Shown here: in pieces, positions 1-5,691 of the stretch
Layout: each line of letters opens with the position of its first letter
Position numbering within the stretch: position 1 is the first letter of the stretch
Assembly (NCBI GenBank): GCA_027314845.1
Contig: DAHVAA010000058.1
Coordinates: 1 to 8,436 of the forward strand
Direction of reading: 5' to 3'
DNA: 8,436 nucleotides
DNA from: Thermoplasmata archaeon
GTDB taxonomy: Archaea > Thermoplasmatota > Thermoplasmata > UBA184
Made by a program: the position numbers and the translations under genes
The notes under the pieces: generated by a model
Database searches by the model: none
What the model was told of the DNA's origin: nothing
What the model saw: the letters and a program-made list of their open reading frames with translations, nothing else

Positions 1-321
1 ACGACCAGCCAGGCGATCCGCGACGCGACCATGATCTGGCTCACTGAGGAGCACCTGACGATGCCCGCGTTCACGCCGCGGGAAGGGAAGCGGATCCACG
101 AACTCCACCCGACCACCGCGAAGGACTGGGAGCCGTTCCCGCGGGGACCGGGCGGCACGTTCCAGTACCGGTTCGACACCACGAAGACGCTCGACCTCCG
201 TCAGAGCCCGAAGGAGGTTCGCGAGCAGCTCCGTCTCCAGGGCCTGCGGACGCCGACGGCGACCAGCTTCGGAGGGTTTTACCACGCTCTCCGCGCCCGG
301 GCCGGTCTCGGGTCGAAGTAG
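1..321 (+). CDS. Unrecognised protein, C-terminal part (partial at left edge)
   Basis: The reading frame is open from base 1 to a TAG at 319-321, directly followed by a second in-frame TAG. No stop separates the left edge from the ATG at 31, so the gene probably begins outside the window; 31 remains a possible start because too little upstream sequence is visible to judge. G/C dominates third codon positions, as in the recognisable genes, so I take it as coding. About 106 residues are visible. They are basic and soluble, with no membrane segment, no cysteine and no signal peptide. The last 60 residues look like a small folded unit (Phe-Gln-Tyr-Arg-Phe-Asp, then a charged helix, then Thr-Ser-Phe-Gly-Gly-Phe-Tyr-His). 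I do not recognise the family and assign no function. It converges on the QueA-like gene. Confidence 0.65.
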   Translation, partial: TTSQAIRDATMIWLTEEHLTMPAFTPREGKRIHELHPTTAKDWEPFPRGPGGTFQYRFDTTKTLDLRQSPKEVREQLRLQGLRTPTATSFGGFYHALRARAGLGSK

Positions 322-349
322 TAGACCGCTCTGGCGTAGGGGGGTCTAC
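321..349. terminator. Inverted repeat between convergent genes, possible terminator
   Basis: GTAGACC (321-327) and GGTCTAC (343-349) form a perfect 7-bp inverted repeat with a 15-base spacer. It begins at the last base of the unrecognised gene's stop codon and lies 46 bases beyond the end of the QueA-like gene, which is transcribed towards it. The position suits a two-way transcription end. There is no T-run on either side, so it is not a classical bacterial terminator, and archaeal termination does not need a stem. The repeat is seen directly; the role is a guess. Confidence 0.3.
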
Positions 350-395
350 CCTCCGCCTTGGCGCGCGCCCGTCGCCGTCCCCCCACCGGTAGCGG

Positions 396-1430
396 CTAGC
401 TGCGCCAGATGAGGTGGCTGTCACCGAACTCGTGCCAGAGATAGCCGCTGTCGACCGCGACCCGATAGGCGCGTCGTACCGTGCCCAGGTCCGCGACCGC
501 GGCGAGGAGGGCGAGGTGCGTCGATCCGGCTTCATGGAAACCGGTGATTAGGCCATCGACCGTCGCGACCGCGCGATCGGGGGATAGGTAGAGTGACGTG
601 AAACCGCGCACCGCCCGGAGGCCACACGCGTCGGTCGCGGACTCGAGGGCGCGCACGACGGTGGTTCCGACGGCGACCACGCGCCCGCCCCGATCGTGGG
701 TCCGACGTATCGCCGCGACCGTTCCCGAAGGGACCTCGAACGGCTCGGGGAACACCGGGGCCCCCGAAGGAAGGAAGTCGTCCGGCTCGAGGCTCGATAC
801 CCCCGTGTGGAGCAGGATGGAAGCAGTCTCCACGCCGCACTCCTTCAGCTTCTGGAGGATCGCGCTCGAGAACGGCCGACCCGCGCTGGGCATCTCCGCG
901 CTTCCGGGCACTCGGGCGAACACCGTCTGGTAATCGGAGAGCGGGTACTCCCGCGCAAGGTATCCGTAGCGGATCGGTCGGCCCCGTTCCCGCATCGCCG
1001 ACCGGAGGTCCCCCTCGGCGTGGAAGAACCCCAATCGGCGGATCCCCGGGTAGGGCGCGATGTACCGGCCCGGGACCCCTCCCACTTCGACCGGGTCCCC
1101 GGGCTCCAACGGGACCGGTCCCGGGGCGGCGAAGCTCCGGCGGGGCTCGATCAGCCAGAGGTCGGGACCGTATTCCGTGGAGAGGCTCGCGCGGAACGAC
1201 CCGAACTCGGCGCGGGCATCGAGGCTGGCCGGTTCGGTCGCGCTCTCGTTGACGACCAGGAGATCTCCGGGCCGCAGGAGCTCGGGAAGCTCCGAGAAGA
1301 GGTGATGGGTCTCGCCCTGCGGCCGGCTGACCAGGAGGCGCACTCCGTCGCGGGGACAGCCCCGATCTTCCGGAGTCCGATCGGCGCCCAGAGCCCCGGG
1401 GATGGCGAGGCCCAAGGACACCGCGGTCAC
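396..1430 (-). CDS. Divergent QueA-family protein (S-adenosylmethionine:tRNA ribosyltransferase-isomerase-like)
   Basis: This 344-residue protein has the usual length of QueA, which transfers and rearranges the ribosyl group of S-adenosylmethionine onto 7-aminomethyl-7-deazaguanine in tRNA to give epoxyqueuosine. The family pattern is clear along the whole chain: LLRPGDLLVVNES (51-63), the segment QTVFARVPGSAEMPSAGRPF (168-187) matching QueA's YQTVYA-GSVAAPTAGLHF, LLHTGVSSLE (206-215), GGRVVAVGTTVVRALES (248-264), VDGLITGFHEAGSTHL (291-306) and YLWHEFGDSHLI (330-341). It departs from typical QueA where LHF reads RPF (185-187), and where the His-x-Met-His-x-Glu stretch after the LHTG loop is replaced by a segment with PEPFEV (228-233). 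I recall the same changes in a QueA-like subfamily of actinobacteria (not checked). The start is a GTG whose last two bases fall in the TGA of the upstream SDR gene (GTGA), giving translational coupling. A longer reading up to 1703 is SDR shadow sequence. Family assignment is secure; the true substrate is not. Confidence 0.85.
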   Translation of the reverse strand: MTAVSLGLAIPGALGADRTPEDRGCPRDGVRLLVSRPQGETHHLFSELPELLRPGDLLVVNESATEPASLDARAEFGSFRASLSTEYGPDLWLIEPRRSFAAPGPVPLEPGDPVEVGGVPGRYIAPYPGIRRLGFFHAEGDLRSAMRERGRPIRYGYLAREYPLSDYQTVFARVPGSAEMPSAGRPFSSAILQKLKECGVETASILLHTGVSSLEPDDFLPSGAPVFPEPFEVPSGTVAAIRRTHDRGGRVVAVGTTVVRALESATDACGLRAVRGFTSLYLSPDRAVATVDGLITGFHEAGSTHLALLAAVADLGTVRRAYRVAVDSGYLWHEFGDSHLIWRS

Positions 1431-2167
1431 GTCGGGACCTCCCAGCGCTCCGACCGGGCCCGGAACCGGTGACCCGATACCGCCGCGCGGGGTTGATGGA
1501 GGAGCCAGGCCCAGAACGGAAGGGTTACGTCCGGAAGCGGACGGTCGGAGATGTCCTCGTTCGGAAAGGCAGCCTGGTGCATGTCGGTACGCATGTCGCC
1601 CGGGTCGACCGCGACCACGGAGACCCCACGGCCCTCGAGCTCGTGGGCCAACGTGAGGCTCGCGAGGTCGAGCGCCGCCTTGCTCGCGCCGTAGCCGCCC
1701 CACCCCGGGTAACCGGCGACCGCGGCATCGCTCGAGATGTTGATCACCTGGCCGCGGCGGGACACCAGCGCGGGGAGCAGCGCGCTCACGAGCGCGATCG
1801 GAGCCACGACGTTCGTCCGGAAGACCGACTCGAGCTCAGGGAGGGGGTGTTGGGTGAGCGATGGGAGCGGGGACGGCCCCAAGGTAGACGCGTTGTTGAC
1901 CAGCAGGTCGAGCCCGGCGCCATGGTCCTCTACGCGACGGGCGAGGTCGTGCCGGTGCCCGGGGTCGGTCACGTCCCCCGGCACGGCGAACACTCTGGTC
2001 TCGAAGACGTCGAGCGATGCGGCCATGGCCTCCAGGTCGGGCGCGTGACGCGCGGTCACGATGAGGTCGAAGCCCTCCCCCGCGAGGAACCTGGCGAGCG
2101 CTGCCCCGAGGCCCTTGCTTGCTCCGGTCACCAGGGCAAGAGGGCTTGTCCCGACCGTCCCGGTCAT
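1427..2167 (-). CDS. Short-chain dehydrogenase/reductase (SDR, NAD(P)-dependent)
   Basis: This 246-residue classical SDR is expected to be a soluble NAD(P)(H)-dependent oxidoreductase with a Rossmann fold. Visible landmarks are the nucleotide loop TGASKGLG (14-21), DV near 65-66, NNAS (91-94, the NNAG position), the catalytic Ser in NISSDA (143-148), the catalytic Tyr159 and Lys163 of YGASK, and the post-catalytic DPGDMRTDMH (188-197). The YPGWGGYGASK and DPGDMRTDMHQ-AFP-EDISDRPLP segments match an actinobacterial SDR subfamily as I remember it. That subfamily is loosely like sepiapterin reductase, but the substrate is unknown. I chose the ATG at 2167 because it overlaps the TGA of the upstream regulator gene (ATGA). 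A frame extension to 2203 adds 12 residues lying inside the regulator gene and no family motif. The 3' end overlaps the start of the QueA-like gene, so the two enzymes are probably made in step and may act on one pathway. Confidence 0.93.
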   Translation of the reverse strand: MTGTVGTSPLALVTGASKGLGAALARFLAGEGFDLIVTARHAPDLEAMAASLDVFETRVFAVPGDVTDPGHRHDLARRVEDHGAGLDLLVNNASTLGPSPLPSLTQHPLPELESVFRTNVVAPIALVSALLPALVSRRGQVINISSDAAVAGYPGWGGYGASKAALDLASLTLAHELEGRGVSVVAVDPGDMRTDMHQAAFPNEDISDRPLPDVTLPFWAWLLHQPRAAVSGHRFRARSERWEVPT

Positions 2168-2826
2168 GGCAGCGCCCTCCGGTCTCGCATCAGGAATCGG
2201 CACACGGGGTCGCCCGCGACGACTCGATGCGCCACCTCGACCCGGGCCTGGAGAAGCGATTCGAACATCCGGCGTTCCGTCTCACAGGCTTCGGGGAACC
2301 TTGCGGCGATCGCCAAGATCGGACAGTTGTGCTCCAGCATCTCGACCGAGCCGGGCCGGCGGGTCCCGACTTCCGCCATGTAGCCGCCCTCGCTCCGTAC
2401 CTTGGCGAGGCCGGCGACGCGCTCGCGAAGGCTCCCCGCGGGAAGGCGCCCTCGGTTACGGTCCGCGACCTCGGCGGCGCGCTGTTGGAGCAGTTCGGAA
2501 ACGGCGCTCCGCCCGAGCCGTCGTTCGATGAACTCGAGCGCACAGAGCGACATCTCGGTGTAGCCTTGCGGGAACAAGGAAGAGGCGCCGGGCGAGAGGC
2601 GGAACAGCACGCGGGGCCGGCCCACCTTGCCGGCCTGGTAGGATCGCTGGACTAGGCCGTCCGACTCTAGCGTCTTCACGTGGGCGAGTGTGGCGACCTT
2701 CGAGACCCCCAACTCCCGCGCCACTTCTTCCAAGGAAGAATCCGGTCGCTGCTTGAGCAGCCCTAGGATCCCCCGTTTCGGAGACGAGTACCCGTGGGCT
2801 TCCCACGCCCCGGTCGCAGCGGTCAT
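2164..2826 (-). CDS. Winged-helix transcriptional regulator, SufR-like, putative iron-sulfur sensor
   Basis: This is a DNA-binding regulator of 220 residues from the ATG at 2826; numbers below are on that basis. The N-terminal winged helix covers about residues 16-78: helix pair SLEEVARELGVSKVATLAHV (31-50), then a wing with KVGRPRVLFRLS (67-78), typical of the ArsR/DeoR-like SufR group. The C-terminal half carries EHNCPI (C168), C181 and C209, a Cys-x12-Cys-x27-Cys pattern; another cysteine is C95. SufR proteins hold a 4Fe-4S cluster with a Cys-x12-Cys pair and a further cysteine about 28 residues on. The match suggests a cluster- or redox-sensing repressor or activator. A TTG six bases upstream (2832) could also start the protein, but the TATA box at 2848-2855 places transcription initiation near 2825-2826, pointing to a leaderless mRNA starting at the ATG. 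It is first in the operon with the SDR and QueA-like genes and probably controls it. Confidence 0.87.
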   Translation of the reverse strand: MTAATGAWEAHGYSSPKRGILGLLKQRPDSSLEEVARELGVSKVATLAHVKTLESDGLVQRSYQAGKVGRPRVLFRLSPGASSLFPQGYTEMSLCALEFIERRLGRSAVSELLQQRAAEVADRNRGRLPAGSLRERVAGLAKVRSEGGYMAEVGTRRPGSVEMLEHNCPILAIAARFPEACETERRMFESLLQARVEVAHRVVAGDPVCRFLMRDRRALP

Positions 2827-2847
2827 CGTCAAGGGGACCTCACGGGG

Positions 2848-2855
2848 ATTTATAC
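2848..2855 (-). promoter_or_regulatory. Archaeal TATA box of the regulator-SDR-QueA-like operon
   Basis: On the minus strand the sequence reads GTATAAAT, an isolated A/T-rich box in GC-rich DNA. Its centre is about 26 bases upstream of the regulator's ATG, the normal archaeal distance from TATA box to transcription start, so the transcript would be leaderless. Confidence 0.65.
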
Positions 2856-2873
2856 ACTAACTCATTTACAAAC

Positions 2874-2898
2874 CGAACTAAACCACGTTCGCTCGAAC
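2874..2898. promoter_or_regulatory. Candidate operator: three CGAAC/GTTCG half sites
   Basis: CGAAC (2874-2878), GTTCG (2887-2891) and CGAAC (2894-2898) lie just upstream of the operon's TATA box. The last two form a 12-bp palindrome (GTTCG-CT-CGAAC), and the first two form GAAC-N8-GTTC. SufR sites known in cyanobacteria have the form CAAC-N6-GTTG, which is similar in layout. A site upstream of the TATA box would suit an activator, or autoregulation of the adjacent regulator gene. The repeats are seen; the binding is inferred. Confidence 0.35.
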
Positions 2899-3060
2899 CT
2901 AGTCGGGTGGAGGCCCGCGCTCAGTATCGCGTCCTGGGGCCCGGCACCACTACACGGGGCCCGTTCCTTCGCTCTTCCGACTGGGATCGGCCTCCTATCA
3001 TGGAAGCCGCACGGGTGGGTACCTGTCCCGGGCGCAGTGGCCGCCGCGGGCTTCGCTACC

Positions 3061-3068
3061 TTTAATAC
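3061..3068 (+). promoter_or_regulatory. TATA-like box of the small Cys/His protein gene
   Basis: TTTAATAC stands alone in GC-rich sequence, with its centre about 30 bases upstream of the ATG at 3095. This predicts a transcript with no leader or only a few bases of leader. It is the main reason for choosing this ATG and for taking the small frame as a gene. Confidence 0.5.
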
Positions 3069-3094
3069 GCAGTAACACGCATTGAACACGGGCT

Positions 3095-3325
3095 ATGCCT
3101 TCCCTGAAGGTGTCCCGAGGACCGCACCCCTGCCTCGAGCGCGCGTGCGGCCACCCTGCGACCGACCACCTCCCCACGCCGGAGCTCGCCGGCCCGAACG
3201 AGGTCATCATCTGGTGCGCGACGTGCCGTCGTCACGAGTCGCGCCGGATGCGGACCTGGTTCCGCCGGACGCCGGGCCCCGGAGCGGGGCATCGAGAAGC
3301 CGCACGAGTCGGACGCCCGATCTGA
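3095..3325 (+). CDS. Small Cys/His-rich protein, probable zinc-binding
   Basis: This 76-residue frame has G/C-rich third positions like the known genes, ends at TGA, and starts about 30 bases after a TATA-like box. Putative metal ligands are C13, C18, H20 and H25 (pattern C-x4-CGH-x4-H) followed by C41 and C44 (IIWCATCRRH) and H47, the arrangement of a small zinc ribbon or knuckle. The C-terminal third is Arg/Gly/Pro-rich and probably disordered, and the protein is strongly basic, so nucleic-acid binding is possible. No family name can be given. It is transcribed away from the SufR-like regulator operon and shares its upstream region. A longer + frame through the same bases (from 3082) lacks these features. 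It could still be a chance frame in GC-rich DNA. Confidence 0.55.
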   Translation: MPSLKVSRGPHPCLERACGHPATDHLPTPELAGPNEVIIWCATCRRHESRRMRTWFRRTPGPGAGHREAARVGRPI

Positions 3326-3707
3326 CCCGAGGCGCTTTCTCCTACCCGGCGCCTCGGTCGAGCGGGCTGCTTTCTCGCATCTTTGCGGCGACGTTCCCCT
3401 GTAGGGACCTGTCACTCCAGATTGGGTCCACGGTACGACCCCGGGGGGTTGCGTGCGGGCGGGCGCACATCCCGGCCACGTTCCGGCGCGAGGACGAGCG
3501 ACACTCTGGCAGCGTTTGGAAGTTGCCTACGGTCGCCATCCCGGTCTCGAGGGCCGCACTCGTCGATAACGATCGAACTCCGTCGAACCGGGATTGGTAT
3601 AGAGGCATGGTTGGGAGGGAGGCATGCCTCCCCCAGGGGAGACATGATCGCCGGCTTCCTCGTTCTTCGGGAGTTCGAGAAGTCTCGAGATCGGGCCCCG
3701 ACCCTGA
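3326..3707. other. Stretch without a convincing gene
   Basis: This is 382 bases between the small Cys/His gene and the end of the transporter gene. Open frames cross it on both strands, but their codon use is irregular (third positions not G/C-biased) and none shows a domain. Pyrimidine-rich runs at 3338-3346 and 3371-3382 could end the upstream + transcript. A + strand TATA-like GGTATAG at about 3596-3602 has no worthwhile frame after it. A perfect 16-bp palindrome sits at 3617-3632 and a TCGAGA-AG-TCTCGA repeat at 3675-3688, close to the transporter's stop codon. It may hold a degraded gene or a non-coding RNA, but nothing shows this positively. Confidence 0.5.
3617..3632. repeat. Perfect 16-bp palindrome
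   Basis: GGGAGGCATGCCTCCC reads the same on both strands with no central spacer. It lies 75 bases beyond the end of the transporter gene, in DNA without a gene, and about 25 bases downstream of a + strand TATA-like sequence. It could be a protein-binding site or part of a transcription end; the function is unknown. Confidence 0.6.
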
Positions 3708-4409
3708 CTAGATGAGCGGGATCGCAAGGCCGATCAAAAAGCCCGCGAACCCGGACCCCAGACCTATCACGAGCATGCGGACACCGCTCTTCCAGAGCGT
3801 GCCGATCGTGAGCTTCGCTTCGTACCAGCCGATCAGGAAGAGCGTCACCGCGCTCAGAGCGACCGCGACGAGCGCCGCTAGGACGGGGTCTCCCAGCAGG
3901 AAAAAGAAGGGGACCAGCGGGATGAGGTGACCGAGGAGGGTCGATCCGCCCACGACCAGTGCGCTCTGCCGGGGGGCGTCCGAACTGATGGGGCTCAAGT
4001 TCAGCTCGAAGGCCATCATGAGGTCGAGCCAGGCCTTCGGCTTCTTCTCGATGCGGTGGAGCATGTCCTCGACTTCGGCCCCCTCGTAGCCCCAGTCGCG
4101 GAGGATCACGCGGACCTCCTCCCGCTCGAGCTCGGGGACCTCGCGCATCTCCCGTTGTTCTCGAGCGACCTCGCTGTGGTAGAGCTTCCGGCGCGACTCG
4201 GTCGAGGTGTAGGCGACCGCGGCCATCGCGAGCGACTCGGCGGCCAGGGCCGCGAGCCCGGCGATGATGATGAAGTGGGGGGGAGCGTTCGCCGCGACCA
4301 GTCCGAGCAGGATCCCGAGAACGTTGACCAGACCGTCTTGACCGCCGAGGATGAAGTCCGAGAGGAGCGTCGGGCGAGGGTGTTGCTCCATCTGCGCGCG
4401 CTGGGCCAT
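3708..4409 (-). CDS. VIT1/CCC1-family iron/manganese transporter
   Basis: This 233-residue integral membrane protein should move Fe2+ or Mn2+ out of the cytoplasm, probably by proton exchange. Five hydrophobic segments are visible, about residues 18-40, 45-67, 149-172, 175-195 and 212-232. Between the second and third lies the cytoplasmic metal-binding domain of this family (about 70-135), rich in Glu (E80, E84, E87, E90, E93, E95, E97, E98) and ending in WLDLMMAFEL, whose M131, M132 and E135 match metal ligands in plant VIT1. The first helix has Asp25 in GGQDGLVNV and the second Met62, the positions of the transport-path Asp and Met in VIT1. The ATG at 4409 is preferred; a GTG at 4427 would add six residues. 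No Shine-Dalgarno sequence precedes either. It lies downstream of the MetE-like gene on the same strand. The intervening bases hold an A/T-richer patch (about 4437-4449) that may be its own weak promoter. Confidence 0.92.
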   Translation of the reverse strand: MAQRAQMEQHPRPTLLSDFILGGQDGLVNVLGILLGLVAANAPPHFIIIAGLAALAAESLAMAAVAYTSTESRRKLYHSEVAREQREMREVPELEREEVRVILRDWGYEGAEVEDMLHRIEKKPKAWLDLMMAFELNLSPISSDAPRQSALVVGGSTLLGHLIPLVPFFFLLGDPVLAALVAVALSAVTLFLIGWYEAKLTIGTLWKSGVRMLVIGLGSGFAGFLIGLAIPLI

Positions 4410-4487
4410 GGTCGGACGGCGGGCCACTAGGCTGACCGTTAAGAGGATACCGCCCGAATCGGCGACCTGAGGGGCCGCGGGACTTGA

Positions 4488-5642
4488 CTATCCGTTCATC
4501 GCGGCCCCTTCCGCGAGAGCGCGCAGCTTCCGCAATGCCACCGGGTGGGGGACCCCGTTCATCCCGGCGAAAGTCTCGAAGCCGCAGTCGGTCCCGCCCC
4601 AGGTCTTCTCCTCGCCGATGATCGAAGCCAGGGTGTCGAGCCGGAACTTGACGGTCTCCTTTGACTCCACGATGGGGGTCTTGACATCGATCACTCCTCC
4701 CACGAACGAGAGCTTGGATGGCCAACCGTGCTCCTTCGCGAAGCGGCGGATCGTGAGGAGGTCGCCCTCATGGTGGGGGTTCGCGAGCTCGCCAACGAGG
4801 GCGTTCACCTCGAGCCGCGCGAGCTCGGGGAGGACCCGGGCGAAGTCGGCGTCGGTCTCATGCGTCGCCGCGTAGTTCCCATAGCAATAGTGGACACGGA
4901 TCCGTTCGCGCGGCAGGCCCCGGACCGCCGCGTTGATGGCATCCACGTGTTTCGGCAGCGCCTCGTAGAAGTCCACTCCCCAGTCCGAGGCCGTCTGCCG
5001 GCCCATCGCCAGGTCCGGGGCATCGATCTGGAGGACCGTCCCGGGCACGTCGAGCAGGGCTCGATACTCCTTCGCGAGTTCGCGCGAGAGCGCCTCCAGA
5101 TACTCGTCGTGGGTTCGGTAGACGGCTGGGTTGTTCGGGTAGAAGATCGTGATGACTCCGGGAGACGGGGAGGGCAGAAAGATGCTCGGCGCTCCTTCCT
5201 CGCCGGCGATCCGCACGGCGTCGCGGGCTTCGCGCTGCGCGTTGGCCTCGCCGACGTAGGCCAGCGGACTCTCGATCCTCGGTAGCGAGAAGGTCTGCTG
5301 AAGTGCCCCCATGGCCGCGGCCATCGCCGGATTCGACTCGACGATATCCTGCACCAACTCCGAGCTCATGGTCATCGACGCCCGCTCTTTCGTCGAAAAT
5401 CCGCGGAAGCGATTCGGCAGGAAGTTGGTGTAGCCCGAGACCCGTTGCTGGCCGTTCGAGACCTCGGTGAGCCCGTGCGAGCTCACGAGCGGATGCAGCT
5501 GCTCGCGGATCGTCTCGCGCTCCGCGGCGAGGTAGCGGGCCGAATGCTCCGGGCCCAACTCGCCGGTGGGGCTTTGGGCGAGCAAGGCGAGGATCTCCTT
5601 CGGGCGGAACCAGCTTCCGGTCATCGTCGTGCGGTACGCCAT
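4488..5642 (-). CDS. MetE-type (cobalamin-independent) zinc methyltransferase family protein
   Basis: This 384-residue protein corresponds to the catalytic C-terminal barrel of cobalamin-independent methionine synthase, without the N-terminal half of full MetE (about 750 residues). Typical landmarks are TGSWFRP (8-14), LQIDAPDLAM (204-213), HYCYGN (251-256), GELANPHHEGD (284-294), the TPIVESKE motif (322-329) and GTDCGFETF (350-358). His251, Cys253, Glu285 and Cys353 match the four zinc positions of MetE that activate the thiol acceptor. The length resembles Bacillus YxjG/YxjH and other stand-alone members. Such proteins may methylate homocysteine with donors other than methyltetrahydrofolate, and the wider family includes coenzyme M-dependent epoxide transferases. 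It is therefore probably a methionine-forming enzyme, but donor and acceptor are not fixed by sequence. The ATG at 5642 gives the family-like N-terminus, YRTTMTGSW. It diverges from the exporter gene across a region of inverted repeats. Confidence 0.88.
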   Translation of the reverse strand: MAYRTTMTGSWFRPKEILALLAQSPTGELGPEHSARYLAAERETIREQLHPLVSSHGLTEVSNGQQRVSGYTNFLPNRFRGFSTKERASMTMSSELVQDIVESNPAMAAAMGALQQTFSLPRIESPLAYVGEANAQREARDAVRIAGEEGAPSIFLPSPSPGVITIFYPNNPAVYRTHDEYLEALSRELAKEYRALLDVPGTVLQIDAPDLAMGRQTASDWGVDFYEALPKHVDAINAAVRGLPRERIRVHYCYGNYAATHETDADFARVLPELARLEVNALVGELANPHHEGDLLTIRRFAKEHGWPSKLSFVGGVIDVKTPIVESKETVKFRLDTLASIIGEEKTWGGTDCGFETFAGMNGVPHPVALRKLRALAEGAAMNG

Positions 5643-5661
5643 GGTCGTTACCGTCCGTGCG

Positions 5662-5676
5662 AGCCGAACCTCGGCT
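5662..5676. repeat. Hyphenated palindrome upstream of the MetE-like gene
   Basis: AGCCGA-ACC-TCGGCT lies 20 to 34 bases upstream of the MetE-like start codon. A weak minus-strand A/T patch (AAAGCATCAAAG, about 5675-5687) lies just behind it, so it could be an operator over a promoter. If transcription starts further upstream, it would instead be a hairpin in the mRNA leader. Either role is inference. Confidence 0.35.
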
Positions 5677-5691
5677 TTGATGCTTTGCTCA

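Noticed and set aside
696..1472. + strand open frame of 258 residues opposite the QueA-like gene
   Set aside because: It lies entirely within a gene with full-length family similarity on the other strand. It has no motif and shadow-type composition.
1431..1703. Upstream extension of the QueA-like frame (435-residue version starting at 1703)
   Set aside because: The added 91 residues are Arg/Gly/Pro-rich shadow sequence of the SDR gene. The GTG at 1430 overlapping the SDR stop gives the normal family length.
1469..2383. Long + strand open frame (304 residues) opposite the SDR and regulator genes
   Set aside because: It is antisense to two genes with clear motifs. Its Arg/Glu/Val/His-rich make-up is typical of frames opposite GC-rich coding DNA, with no domain of its own.
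2887..2898. tRNA T-loop-like GTTCGCTCGAAC
   Set aside because: It is a plain palindrome without the T-loop consensus spacing, and no cloverleaf arms flank it.
3342..3608. Minus-strand 88-residue frame in the stretch without a gene
   Set aside because: Codon use is mixed and unlike the neighbours, with no motif and no promoter at the right distance.
3082..3711. + strand open frame of 209 residues overlapping the small Cys/His gene
   Set aside because: Its third-position base use is irregular, with no motif, and the TATA-like box fits the 3095 ATG better. The Cys/His clusters are in the other frame.
3644..3715. + strand 23-codon frame after the palindrome (ATG at 3644)
   Set aside because: It is too short to support, converges into the transporter stop, and has no recognisable feature.
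3412..4725. Minus-strand open frame of 437 residues over the transporter gene and the end of the MetE-like gene
   Set aside because: It is Arg/Pro/Gly-rich with no domain, and overlaps the transporter in another frame; the transporter frame has membrane helices and metal-site residues.
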